The notes: generated by a model not told the origin, from the letters alone. Shown: positions 46,888-55,161, counted from the first letter of the stretch. The stretch is DNA of 64,000 nucleotides from CAIXSC01 sp046349915 (GCA_046349915.1 JAXMBL010000010.1:186001-250000), one strand, 5' to 3'. Made by a program: numbers and translations.

Positions 46888-47072
46888 AAGGCGAAAAATC
46901 TTTGGAATTTCTTGAGCGGATCTGAAGAAGCGGCCGCCGGTTCTTGCTTGCTATTGATAGCAGCGCCCCAATGGCGCTGAATAGACAGCCCAATGGGATG
47001 GCCGAATCGAGAGTCCATTTCACGACGAAATCGACCTCCGACAAGGCTTAGCGTGGAAATGGCAGTGCGGGG
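46888..47072. promoter_or_regulatory. Divergent promoter region of the conflict cluster
   Basis: The gap between the leftward NTPase gene (start 46887) and the rightward operon (start 47186). It must contain promoters for both. I see no strong consensus boxes on either strand. Confidence 0.35.
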
Positions 47073-47146
47073 CATAGTCGTGGATCGCTCCGCGATCCAA
47101 CGTCTTTGTGTCTGAGCGTTGGATCGCGGAGCGATCCACGACTATG
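47073..47146. repeat. Perfect 30-bp inverted repeat in the leader of the sigma-factor operon
   Basis: Arms 47073-47102 and 47117-47146 are exact complements with a 14-base loop. Each arm also contains its own small hairpin (GGATCGC-TCC-GCGATCC). The right arm ends 39 bases before the ATG at 47186. An RNA made here would fold into a very stable stem; the DNA could be a regulatory site or a paired REP element. Confidence 0.85.
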
Positions 47147-47185
47147 AGAACCTGACACTGTACAAACAATCAGGAGCCCCAAACC

Positions 47186-48154
47186 ATGACCGATCGCAAT
47201 TCCAACAAGCCGCAGGGGCCGCCGGATTTTTCCGGCTCGCCGGAAATTCCCCTCGCCACCCGCAATTGGCTGGCCGGATTGCTCGACCAGGAAAAACACT
47301 CCGTGCTTTGGCCGGTAGTTCCCGTGGCCGCCGAGTCGATCGGCCGGGGCTTGGCCACTCGGGACAAGCTCGCCGTCCGAGTCCACGCGGGTTGGAACCA
47401 GGACACGGGCGAATCGCTCGTTCTCCCTGCCACGCTCGCCCGCCAAGTGGCGGCCGACGGCGAGATCGAATTGACATTGGCTTTCGACGAACCGGCCCCG
47501 GGCGATTACCGGCCGGTCGCACTAACGGTGGGAAAGTTGGACCTGTGGACATTCCCACCGTTGTCGCTGGGGGAACTGGCGGACCCGACCGTGGAATTGG
47601 CAGAGAGTGAATCAGTCTCAGTCGACGCAGCGCCTGCGGAGTTTGTCGGCGATCTTGCGGCGGCCGGGGCGGTCGGCGAAGTGCTGCATGCCGCCCACCA
47701 ACGGCTCGACCTGCATTGGAGCAACGGCCTGCTCGAAATCCGGCTGGCTCGTCCGCCGCGCTGCGTGGGCCAGCCGGTCGTGGTCGAGACCTCGGTCCGC
47801 GACGTCTGGGGCGATATTCAAACGATCCGCGACGTGGTGTCGGTGGAGGAGCGGATCACGGAGCGCAAATTCGCCGGCTACGTCCTGGGAACGCTGCCTC
47901 GATCCGAACCTGACCATATCGGACTCGAAGACCTGCGGATCAACGTGCGGCCGCTGCGAGTGGATGACTTGCCGCGACTGAGCCCCGCTCAGTGCAGCGA
48001 GTTGCTGGCAGGCCAGCCCATGAATGTCATGACCACGCAGGCCGAAGGATTCGAGCTGCGTGCGGCGGCGGTCTGGGAAGACCAACGGCAGGCCATTTCC
48101 TCGCCCGACTCGACGTGGTTGGTCCGCGTCGCCACGGGAAAGGAGGTGCGCTGA
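47186..48154 (+). CDS. Unknown 322-residue protein of the conflict cluster
   Basis: Starts at ATG 47186 with CAGGAG upstream. No recognised domain. It looks like two beta-rich segments (LAVRVHAGWNQDTGESLVLP... and DLHWSNGLLEIRLARPPRCVGQPVVV...) joined by an acidic linker (~125-150). The C-terminus overlaps the sigma-factor start by one base (TGATG), so the two are translationally coupled. A coupled partner of a sigma factor could be an anti-sigma or sensor protein, but there is no membrane segment. Real coding is supported by its length and by the coupled downstream gene with its strong ribosome site. Confidence 0.75.
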   Translation: MTDRNSNKPQGPPDFSGSPEIPLATRNWLAGLLDQEKHSVLWPVVPVAAESIGRGLATRDKLAVRVHAGWNQDTGESLVLPATLARQVAADGEIELTLAFDEPAPGDYRPVALTVGKLDLWTFPPLSLGELADPTVELAESESVSVDAAPAEFVGDLAAAGAVGEVLHAAHQRLDLHWSNGLLEIRLARPPRCVGQPVVVETSVRDVWGDIQTIRDVVSVEERITERKFAGYVLGTLPRSEPDHIGLEDLRINVRPLRVDDLPRLSPAQCSELLAGQPMNVMTTQAEGFELRAAAVWEDQRQAISSPDSTWLVRVATGKEVR

Positions 48155-48963
48155 TGTGCCAGGTCTCCCCGTTTACTTATCCGATCAAAGGCGAGCGACT
48201 GGAACGTCTGAAGGCGCGCGACGCGAACGGCAGCCCCGCTTATCCCGCGGAATGGGCGCAGTTGATTCGTCAAGAGAGTCCCTCGTTGCGGTTGTATCTC
48301 AAGACACTTCTTTGGCGACAGCGCGATGTCGAATCGGATGCCGACGACGCCTTGCAAGTGACTTGGCTGCTGATCCTCCGGAAGGCTGGACCCGATTATG
48401 GCAGCGACGTCCTCGAACGAGCGTATTTGTTCGCCCAGGCGCGAGCCGCCGCCAGCGACGTGATACGCAAGGGCCAACGTGAGAAAGCACTTGGTTCGAC
48501 GGGTGACGACAGTGCCATCGACGACGACTTTGAGTCGAGCATCCTGGCATTGCTCGCTTCGCGCGGCGAGTCGGACGAACAAGCCTTGCGACAGGCGCTC
48601 GATGATCTGCTGGCACTTTCGCAACCGAAACTCACCGACCTGGAGTACAGAATTGTCGTCTATCATCTTATCGATGGCCTCACCTTCGCCGTGATCGCTG
48701 TGGACTCTGATCAACCTAAGGGCACAGCAGCGACGACCTACTATCGAGCGTTGGAGAAGGTTCGCAAAGGGCTGAGCGACCGCGCCGAACCACCGCTCAC
48801 AGAATTTGAACGCCAAGTGATGGACATGCGTCACGCGGACAAGAAGAAATTCACGAAGATCGCTCAAGAGCTAAATCTGCCGCTGTCCACGGTGCAGGCA
48901 GAGTATCGCGAAGCGGTGGCCAAAGTCTGGCAGGGGTTGTGGGGAGGAGGTTTCGCGCCGTGA
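48154..48963 (+). CDS. Sigma-70-like (ECF-type) factor with two HTH segments
   Basis: 269 residues from ATG 48154, preceded by AAGGAGGTG; the frame opens earlier but this start is decisive. Residues ~40-120 resemble sigma region 2 (LRLYLKTLLWRQRDVESDADDALQVTWLLILRK, in part). A first region-4-like HTH lies near 160-210 (LTDLEYRIVVYHLIDGLTFAVIA...). A second similar HTH follows near 215-262 (LTEFERQVMDMRHADKKKFTKIAQELNLPLSTVQAEY, in part). Two region-4-like units in tandem are unusual. It probably directs RNA polymerase to genes of this cluster, though no matching promoter set is visible. It converges on the second NTPase gene. Confidence 0.8.
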   Translation: MCQVSPFTYPIKGERLERLKARDANGSPAYPAEWAQLIRQESPSLRLYLKTLLWRQRDVESDADDALQVTWLLILRKAGPDYGSDVLERAYLFAQARAAASDVIRKGQREKALGSTGDDSAIDDDFESSILALLASRGESDEQALRQALDDLLALSQPKLTDLEYRIVVYHLIDGLTFAVIAVDSDQPKGTAATTYYRALEKVRKGLSDRAEPPLTEFERQVMDMRHADKKKFTKIAQELNLPLSTVQAEYREAVAKVWQGLWGGGFAP

Positions 48964-49016
48964 GCGACGTGGATGAGTTTCAACGTCGTTCCACCACATC
49001 GGGGCGACGCGGCGAA

Positions 49017-49107
49017 TCTACGACCTAGCGACAAGACCAATACAAACCACAAGCGTCACCGTCGCGGAGCGACGGATCGATCGCATCCCCTTGATTCATC
49101 ACGGGGA
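49017..49107. repeat. Multi-hairpin repeat, copy C (shorter)
   Basis: A shortened version of copies A and B. On the minus strand it retains CCCCGTGAT...ATCA, giving the first hairpin (CCCCGTGATGAATCAAGGGG-like), and the CCGTCGCTCCGCGACGG hairpin. It begins 17 bases after the stop of the minus-strand gene at 49125. Confidence 0.65.
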
Positions 49108-49124
49108 TGCCTCGCCGTACCGAC

Positions 49125-52100
49125 CTACGATTCGGCTCGCTCTACTTTTCCTGTTTCCTGTGCTGGCTTCGCCGACAGAACGCGGGCTATGCGAAAGCCC
49201 TGGTAGCTGTCCCGGTAAGACGGGTCGTACCTGTCGCGATACGCCGTCCGGCAATCGACCGAGACGGAGTACCAGGACCCCCCGCGGTCAACCCGGAGTG
49301 AACCACGCTTTGGCCCGGTTGGGTCAACCGACGTCGAGTCCGATAAGTCACGATAGTACTCCTCGCTATACCAGTCCTCGCACCACTCCCACACGTTGCC
49401 CAACATATCGTAAAGGCCCCACCAGTTCGGCTTATATTGTCCGCGCGGCGTCGTCGCACCAACGTTCCGACCGTAGTTCGCCACCACCCGCAAATCTCCT
49501 TCCGAATCCAAGTCCCGATATCCATTATCGCTGTCCATATCGGCGATCCGGCAATACTTTGTCGTCGATCCAGCTCGCGCCGCGTACTCCCACTGAGCTT
49601 CCGTCGGTAAAGCTCCTCCCACCCAGATCGCAAACATCTGCGATTCGTACCAAGCCACCTCCGTCACTGGTTGTTCGTCGGAGAGATTGTATTCGCTTCG
49701 CGCATGTCGAGGCGCCATCAACTCGAATTGCGCATTCGTCACCGGAAAATCCATCAGCTCGAATGGAGACACAACGACCCAGTGCGGAAACTCGTTGCTA
49801 GTGTCCCCGGCCGTCCCCTGCACGAACGGCCGCCCAACTGCGTCCTCCGGCGCTCGTTTCTCTGTCGGCGGACAGCGCAAGAAGGAGGAGTCAATTTGCA
49901 CGACCGCGGGATTCCGCGCCGCCAACAGTCGGGGGAATTCCGTCAGGAACTGTTGCCGGATGTCTGAGGCCCTAGCGCGCACGTACTCGTCCGCTGATTG
50001 GTCGTTAATGGCCTTCTGAACGAGTTCCCATGCGGCGTGCAGATAGCGTGAATCGCGAAACTCAAGCCTCATCGCCGTCGACACAATCTCAATCAATTCC
50101 TGCGAGACCGTCGGCGGATCTTCAGATTGCCAAGCCTCACTCGCGTACCGGTCCCGATGGACCAACCACCGGCAAAAAGCGTTCAGGTCCGGATCCAACG
50201 TGACGTGGTCGCGAGTAATTGCCTCGTAAACCACGAACGGATTGCCGTACTGGATTAAACACTTCGCGAGCGAATTCAGGGTGCCGACTTGTTTCAATTC
50301 TCCGAGACGCGACAACGCAAACCGAAAGATCCACCGCCATTGAGTTGCGCGCGCATAACGTTCGGCCACCGCGGCAAATTCGTCCGGCCTAGCGGCGAGC
50401 GCTCGGCCCACGAAATACTCGAAGAACGACAAGTGACGCCAACTGAGCCCGGCAGCGTCTTTTTCGGCGAGCCGTCTTTGGCCATGGCGAGCGTCCGCGG
50501 CTGGCTGCTTGCCATCCTGGTCGAGGATCGCCATGCGAATCGTAATGCCGATTTGCCATAGGACCTCGAAAGTAATCGGGTCGAGTTCCTCACGGCGACT
50601 CGCCTTCAATTCGCCGTAGTCCCTTCCCGCCACTTGACCGCGAAAAGTCCCGTCCGCCGAATGTGCGAGTTCCACCTGCAACATTTGCCACGCCAGTGGC
50701 GCCAGAATCGAATCCATCACCTCCGCCGCCGTCCAGTCTTCCTCGCGATGCCGTGTGGCGGGCGTCGAGTTCAGCGTATCCAAACCTTTGGCGACTAACT
50801 CCTCCAGGGAAATCGTGTACAAGCGGTAGCGACTCGTCGAGTCCACCAATTCGCCTTCACGGTCCAGTCGCTTGACTTGCTCGGCCAGAATGGGTGGACG
50901 CACCACAGGCTGCCAGTCTTTGTTCTTCCAAATTCTGTACGCGCGTGACTCGGTAAATTGACGTTCCCTCGGCGCGGCGTCGGCGGAAAAGTATCGCCGC
51001 CACTCTTCCTGGTCAAAGCCCCGCGAATAAAGCGTGTCCCAAGTCTCCGCTCCCCACAGTTGCTCCTTCGTCTTTTTCGTCTCGGGCCGACCACTCACGA
51101 CGGCCGCACAATTTCGGCAAGTCTTCAAGAGAGCAGCGACGCCGGTCGGTTGGTGGCTTGTTTGGTCCGCGGCGTCGAACAGAAACACCACTTCGCCGGC
51201 TGCGAGTTTGCGTTCCAACCATTCGCGCAGATCCCTCTCCTGGATCTTCACGGCGCGATCGCCGGCATCAGTGCCGTTCAACCAATCCAATCGCTGAATC
51301 AGATTCTCGACCACCTGTTGACGTGAACCGCGAAATAGATCGTCGTCGAGCAGCGGCAAGTGCAGCGGCTCTTGCGCGCCCGGCGGCACATCAGAGAATC
51401 CCGCGCCAACGCGAACGGGGACGAGTGGTCCCGCGGTGCTCGCAATCGTCCCTTCCATTTCCACGAGCAACGTCGATTTGCCAAAACCGCTGTCGGCAAA
51501 CAACTGAATGCGTTTGGCGGAAGGTCGGCCAGCGAAAAGCTGCTCCAATTCGTGTGCGTCGAGCTTTTCGTAAAGATCGTCTTCCGATTTGGCTTCTCGG
51601 TCCAGGCGCTCTTTTCTGCGGCAAATGGATGGCCGCTCGTACGGATGACACAAAAAAGTCAGCAATCGTTGGCTCCGAGCCCGCAGGTAGCTCTTCACCG
51701 CTCGCGTGATGCGCGGAAACTTGGCGAATCGTTCGTACGCCGATCGCAAATCTTCGACCGGAACTAACGTCAAGCTCCAGCCACTGGGCGTGGTCGACGT
51801 ATCGATCACTCCGACTGCGTCGACCTCCTGACCAAACGCAACCAGCACCTCGGTAACTTGCCGATCCGACAAATCTTGGGCCGCCGCCTTGCGCAACACG
51901 TGCCCCACTTTGGCAAGCGTCAGCGTCTTCCGGTCGAACTGAGCGGTGCAGGCGACATGCGCATCCAGGTCTTCATTCAGTACCGTCGCGCGAATGGCCA
52001 CGGCGAATGCCAAACCACCTGACGGTCCCTCTAAACGGACATGCCGATGCAGAGCGGCGTCTTGACCGACGATTTCGATCGACCAGCGATAATCGCTCGC

Positions 52101-52994
52101 CGCGACCTTACCGAGTCCATCGAGCTGAATCACCACTCGCAGCGCATCGTGCACGCTCGCAGCAAACTTTGGATCGAAACGGAGATAGCCGGCGCTGGCG
52201 GGATGCGGATATATGGCGCCGCAGCCCTGGTCGACTCGTTCGATTCGCAGCTTGGCAACCAATCCTCTCGCAGGCCGCCAATCCTTGACCTGCGAATTTT
52301 GAAGCGGCGCTGGCGGCGACTCGGCCAGCATAATCCAAGTCTCCGCGATCGACGATCGATCAAACCGCCGAGCCGGTCGAAAAAGGTAGGCGATCGAATC
52401 CGCCACAAGATGCCAAGCCGGATGAGCGGTCCCCAGCGATCGAACAAATTCGCGCAGTTTCTCCTCGAATCCCCGTGGAAAGTCTGGAGTAGTCAACCAA
52501 GCGGGACGCGCGTCCGACGAGATAAAGCGATTCGTCTCGTCAGTGTTCTCATGCGGCCACACCTCGACGTAGGCGTTAAGGATCTCCTGGAATTCCGTGC
52601 TCAGTTCATCAGGAGTCAAATCACCCAACAGAGCCTGAATCAACCGCGACCGAGCATGAGCTTGGGAGAGCCACTTGGTCGAGTGCCATTTCGAACTGAG
52701 CGCAGCCGCCGCCTCGTCAAACTGCCTAATGACTTTCAGCAACGAGTCCACCGAGGCGCCGGACAGCCAACTTCGCACCGCCTGGTTCCCAGCCTCCAGC
52801 AGCAGGCAATCACCCGCGAAGAAGTGTTCGTCCCAGAGTTTCTTGACCGCTCCCAACTGGCCGGACTGATCAGGGTTCAGTTCAATCCCCAGCAGCTTCC
52901 GCAAGCCTTCCAACGGGTTGCCTTCTGCCCGTAATTTGCGAATCTCCGTATTGAGTTGGACGAGTTCAACATCGTGAGGCGAGGAGGAATTCAT
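49125..52994 (-). CDS. Second Lon-like / NACHT NTPase / FGE-domain protein with DGR-like variable C-terminus
   Basis: 1289 residues, the same domain order as the protein at 42943. The N-terminal ~230 are helical. The Lon-like segment (~240-400) has RLEGPSGGLAFAVAIRATVL with Ser325, but the Lys-bearing motif reads VGHVLRKAAAQ, so the catalytic lysine is displaced or lost. The NTPase has P-loop ADSGFGKSTL (Lys506) and Walker B VVFLFDAADQT (near 605). The C-terminal FGE domain is textbook: LPTEAQWEYAARAG, GLYDMLGNVWEWCEDWY, and RGGSW...CRTAYR...GFRIARV. Codons ~1237-1268 are the second variable region. A paralogue with probably the same sensing role; its protease may be inactive. It stands alone on the minus strand, convergent with the sigma factor. 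Confidence 0.87.
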   Translation of the reverse strand: MNSSSPHDVELVQLNTEIRKLRAEGNPLEGLRKLLGIELNPDQSGQLGAVKKLWDEHFFAGDCLLLEAGNQAVRSWLSGASVDSLLKVIRQFDEAAAALSSKWHSTKWLSQAHARSRLIQALLGDLTPDELSTEFQEILNAYVEVWPHENTDETNRFISSDARPAWLTTPDFPRGFEEKLREFVRSLGTAHPAWHLVADSIAYLFRPARRFDRSSIAETWIMLAESPPAPLQNSQVKDWRPARGLVAKLRIERVDQGCGAIYPHPASAGYLRFDPKFAASVHDALRVVIQLDGLGKVAASDYRWSIEIVGQDAALHRHVRLEGPSGGLAFAVAIRATVLNEDLDAHVACTAQFDRKTLTLAKVGHVLRKAAAQDLSDRQVTEVLVAFGQEVDAVGVIDTSTTPSGWSLTLVPVEDLRSAYERFAKFPRITRAVKSYLRARSQRLLTFLCHPYERPSICRRKERLDREAKSEDDLYEKLDAHELEQLFAGRPSAKRIQLFADSGFGKSTLLVEMEGTIASTAGPLVPVRVGAGFSDVPPGAQEPLHLPLLDDDLFRGSRQQVVENLIQRLDWLNGTDAGDRAVKIQERDLREWLERKLAAGEVVFLFDAADQTSHQPTGVAALLKTCRNCAAVVSGRPETKKTKEQLWGAETWDTLYSRGFDQEEWRRYFSADAAPRERQFTESRAYRIWKNKDWQPVVRPPILAEQVKRLDREGELVDSTSRYRLYTISLEELVAKGLDTLNSTPATRHREEDWTAAEVMDSILAPLAWQMLQVELAHSADGTFRGQVAGRDYGELKASRREELDPITFEVLWQIGITIRMAILDQDGKQPAADARHGQRRLAEKDAAGLSWRHLSFFEYFVGRALAARPDEFAAVAERYARATQWRWIFRFALSRLGELKQVGTLNSLAKCLIQYGNPFVVYEAITRDHVTLDPDLNAFCRWLVHRDRYASEAWQSEDPPTVSQELIEIVSTAMRLEFRDSRYLHAAWELVQKAINDQSADEYVRARASDIRQQFLTEFPRLLAARNPAVVQIDSSFLRCPPTEKRAPEDAVGRPFVQGTAGDTSNEFPHWVVVSPFELMDFPVTNAQFELMAPRHARSEYNLSDEQPVTEVAWYESQMFAIWVGGALPTEAQWEYAARAGSTTKYCRIADMDSDNGYRDLDSEGDLRVVANYGRNVGATTPRGQYKPNWWGLYDMLGNVWEWCEDWYSEEYYRDLSDSTSVDPTGPKRGSLRVDRGGSWYSVSVDCRTAYRDRYDPSYRDSYQGFRIARVLSAKPAQETGKVERAES
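49191..49286 (-). other. Putative DGR variable region VR2
   Basis: 96 bp, gap-free counterpart of VR1. It encodes GSW(YSVSVD)CRTA(Y)R(DRYD)PS(Y)RD(SYQ)GFR against GSW(GRHAVY)CRTA(G)R(YWGA)PS(F)RD(GIR)GFR in VR1. The changed residues (in brackets) are the ligand-facing positions diversified in known DGR target proteins with this fold. Confidence 0.75.
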
Positions 52995-53136
52995 GGCGGG
53001 GAGAATCGATCGAGTGACCAGAGCATGCAGGTAATGTCAGCGCGGTTTATCCCCCCCATGATAACGCTTGCACCCAGCGTGCCGAAAGTCGCTCCCCATT
53101 CGATCAAGTCGTGTCGAATTTCGGGTGCCCCCCTAT

Positions 53137-53479
53137 CAACGCCGAAGGCGTTGCGTCCTCCAGCCCAGGGTTGCCGCGCAGCGGCTACCCTGGGTAACAC
53201 GCGACCCGCGAGCCGAACGGCATCTGTATCTGGGTGACGTCGAGGACCATGTCCACATCTTGGCGCGTTTCGGGCGGACGCGTTCGTTCGCGGAATGAGT
53301 AAAGAACCTGAAACGCGTTTCTTGCTTGTGGATGCACGAGCGGGGAGAACGGAACGACGTGTTTCAATGGCAGGCCGGCTACAGTGTGTTCTTAGGCAGT
53401 TCTCAGTCAGTCGGCCCAGCACCCAGGGTAGCCGCTGCGCGGCAACCCTGGGCTGATTTTCACAACGCCTTCGGCGTTG
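53137..53479. repeat. Inverted composite palindromes flanking a decayed transposase
   Basis: A 34-bp sequence (53162-53195) recurs as its exact inverse at 53422-53455. Outside each lies the palindrome CAACGCC-...-GGCGTTG (53137-53153 and 53463-53479). The right outer palindrome also forms the last codons of the beta-clamp-like gene. This is the arrangement of a REP-bounded mobile unit. The bases from 52995 to 53136 show nothing. Confidence 0.8.
53196..53421 (+). pseudogene. Decayed IS200-like / RAYT Y1 transposase fragment
   Basis: Plus-strand translation gives DVEDHVHILARFGRT, the HUH box of Y1 transposases (HVH), then a stop. Later, in another frame, FQWQAGYSVF...SQS appears, matching the conserved WQAGYxxFSVSQS segment that follows it in intact REP-associated transposases. 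The part between is shortened and the N- and C-termini are gone. It sits between the inverted palindromes, which such enzymes normally recognise. Confidence 0.75.
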
Positions 53480-54842
53480 GTACTCGGTGACGCCTCAGAG
53501 CGACGATCAGGTCAGATACTTGGGACTCGGCGTCCCGAAGGACCGATTTAACCCGCTCGGCGTTTTCGATCAGCGCGTCGATGTTCGCGGGTTCCACTTC
53601 ACCCAGGGTGGATGGTTCGACAGTCGACATGTCGGGCGTAGGCGGGATGCGATTGATGCTGGCGAGTCTTGACTTCGCGGGAGGCTGAGAACGCGCCGTT
53701 ACAGGGGCGGCCGAGACGTTTCGGGGCGATTCGATTGTGATCGCGTTGGTCGCCGGCCCGATCGCGCTTTCCGGGGTGAGCAGCGCCCACAGGTAGGTGC
53801 GATGCTCGTCGCGGCACACAACCGGCTGTTCCGCGTTCTGGATCGCGATCTCGTGGAAGCCCAGTTCCAAGGCTCGCGAAAGCAAGCGTCGGTCCGTACA
53901 GAACCGCACCTCGTCGCCGACGCGCGACGAGCGACTGAGCACCAACTCGGTGGGCGGCGACGAATCAGCGGCCTGCGCCCGGATCGCCACTCGGCCGTTC
54001 AACTCGACGGTCACCGCCCCGTTCTCGTCGCTCCGTTCGGGCAGTCGCGGCAGGTTTTCCAGCAGGAACCGCCGGTCGTCGAGGTCGAGCATCAGCCGCG
54101 TCGGCGCCGAGTCGCCTGCCGCGAGCAGGTCATTCACTCTCGGGAAGCGACCTTCCCGGTTCAGTGCGATCCACACCGTCCAATCACCCGCTTGCACAAC
54201 AAAATGACTGTCGGTCTTCCCGATCCGCACGGCATCGGCCGAAGTGAGTTCGCGGTTTCCGAACACTTTGTTCGCCGGCACCAGGACGGCGCCAGCAAAG
54301 CCCAAATTCCAGCCGCCATGCGACAGAATCTGACGGCCGTCGGTGGCGGTGAACGTGCCCGCGTCGCCGTCGAGCTGCACACAACTGAGTGCGTACCGAA
54401 GCGACTCGGGGTCGGTCACTTCCATGACTGTGCGCAGCGCCGCACAAAATGTCGAGGGCTGTTCCACCCAGTTGGTCGGCAAGTGCGGACGCGCAACGAC
54501 CGCCGCGGGGCGAGGCCGCTCGAACGAGGCCTGTCGCGGCACCTCGCCGTCGCGCCACCTGGCGATCACGACGCCGTCACTGCCCGCTTCGACGGCCACG
54601 CTCTCGCCACGCCCCTCAGCCGCCGTGTGCAAGAGTTCGCTGGAAACGATCAACGTTGCAGTCGACCGAGCACCCGGCAGGCGGAATTCGAGTCCAACTT
54701 TGTCGGTGTGAGCCGCGATCCGCAGCCCCTGGTGGTCGGCCAAGAGCTGAATGCACGGCCAAGTGCGACGAGGGACGCCAGTCAACAATTGACGAAGCGC
54801 CGACCAATAGTGCCGCGCGGCCGCTCGGGGAATTTCGATCAA
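53460..54842 (-). CDS. DNA polymerase III beta-clamp-like protein
   Basis: 460 residues starting at TTG 54842, chosen because AGGAG lies 7 bases upstream; the frame is open to 55145 but upstream codons are arginine-rich and overlap the neighbouring gene. Two sliding-clamp-like units are suggested by CAALRTVMEVTDPESLRYALSCVQLDGDAGTFTATDGRQ (in part), LVPANKVFGN, and the later VTVELNGRVAIRA...FCTDRRLLSRALELGF. The C-terminal ~100 residues are a disordered linker and a helix. It is not the chromosomal DnaN in context; clamp-like proteins of this kind travel with planctomycete mobile elements. The function is unproven: accessory clamp, or a non-replicative relative. Confidence 0.75.
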   Translation of the reverse strand: MIEIPRAAARHYWSALRQLLTGVPRRTWPCIQLLADHQGLRIAAHTDKVGLEFRLPGARSTATLIVSSELLHTAAEGRGESVAVEAGSDGVVIARWRDGEVPRQASFERPRPAAVVARPHLPTNWVEQPSTFCAALRTVMEVTDPESLRYALSCVQLDGDAGTFTATDGRQILSHGGWNLGFAGAVLVPANKVFGNRELTSADAVRIGKTDSHFVVQAGDWTVWIALNREGRFPRVNDLLAAGDSAPTRLMLDLDDRRFLLENLPRLPERSDENGAVTVELNGRVAIRAQAADSSPPTELVLSRSSRVGDEVRFCTDRRLLSRALELGFHEIAIQNAEQPVVCRDEHRTYLWALLTPESAIGPATNAITIESPRNVSAAPVTARSQPPAKSRLASINRIPPTPDMSTVEPSTLGEVEPANIDALIENAERVKSVLRDAESQVSDLIVALRRHRVPTPKAL

Positions 54843-54939
54843 GGCATTACTCCTGTTCAAGATTGCGAGTTGTCGGGAATGGGAGAAACGAGAACGCCGA
54901 CGGCCGCGCGGCCGTCGGCGGAATGGGACAGAGAAGTCG

Positions 54940-55161
54940 CTACGCCGCGACGAACGAGCGTCGCTTACGGCGCACAACGCGGTGCCGAGGCGGCTCGACG
55001 CCGTAGTATTCGTCCCAATCAATCGCGCCGGCCGGTCCCGACGGTTCGGGATCGAATTCGGTTTCGACCGGATCGGCGATCGAGAATCCGCGACGACGGA
55101 TCTCACGCAGAGTCTCGCCGGTCGCGTTGGCCACATGGCGATCAAGTTCAGTTTGAGTCAT
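54940..55161 (-). CDS. Small unknown protein (73 residues)
   Basis: Starts at ATG 55161 with GGAG upstream. MTQTELDRHVANATGETLREIRRRGFSI is a helical N-terminus; the middle is acidic and proline-rich (EFDPEPSGPAGAIDWDEYYG) and the end strongly basic (RHRVVRRKRRSF). This is a common small cargo gene of planctomycete mobile elements, usually placed before a clamp-like gene as here (98 bases away, same strand). The function is unknown. Upstream (55162-55368) lie only leader sequences. Confidence 0.65.
   Translation of the reverse strand: MTQTELDRHVANATGETLREIRRRGFSIADPVETEFDPEPSGPAGAIDWDEYYGVEPPRHRVVRRKRRSFVAA

Noticed and set aside
42900..53000. Reverse transcriptase, template repeat or Avd gene of the suspected DGR inside the window
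   Set aside because: No frame in the window shows a reverse-transcriptase YxDD-type motif, and I saw no third copy of the invariant variable-region blocks. If present they are outside this window.
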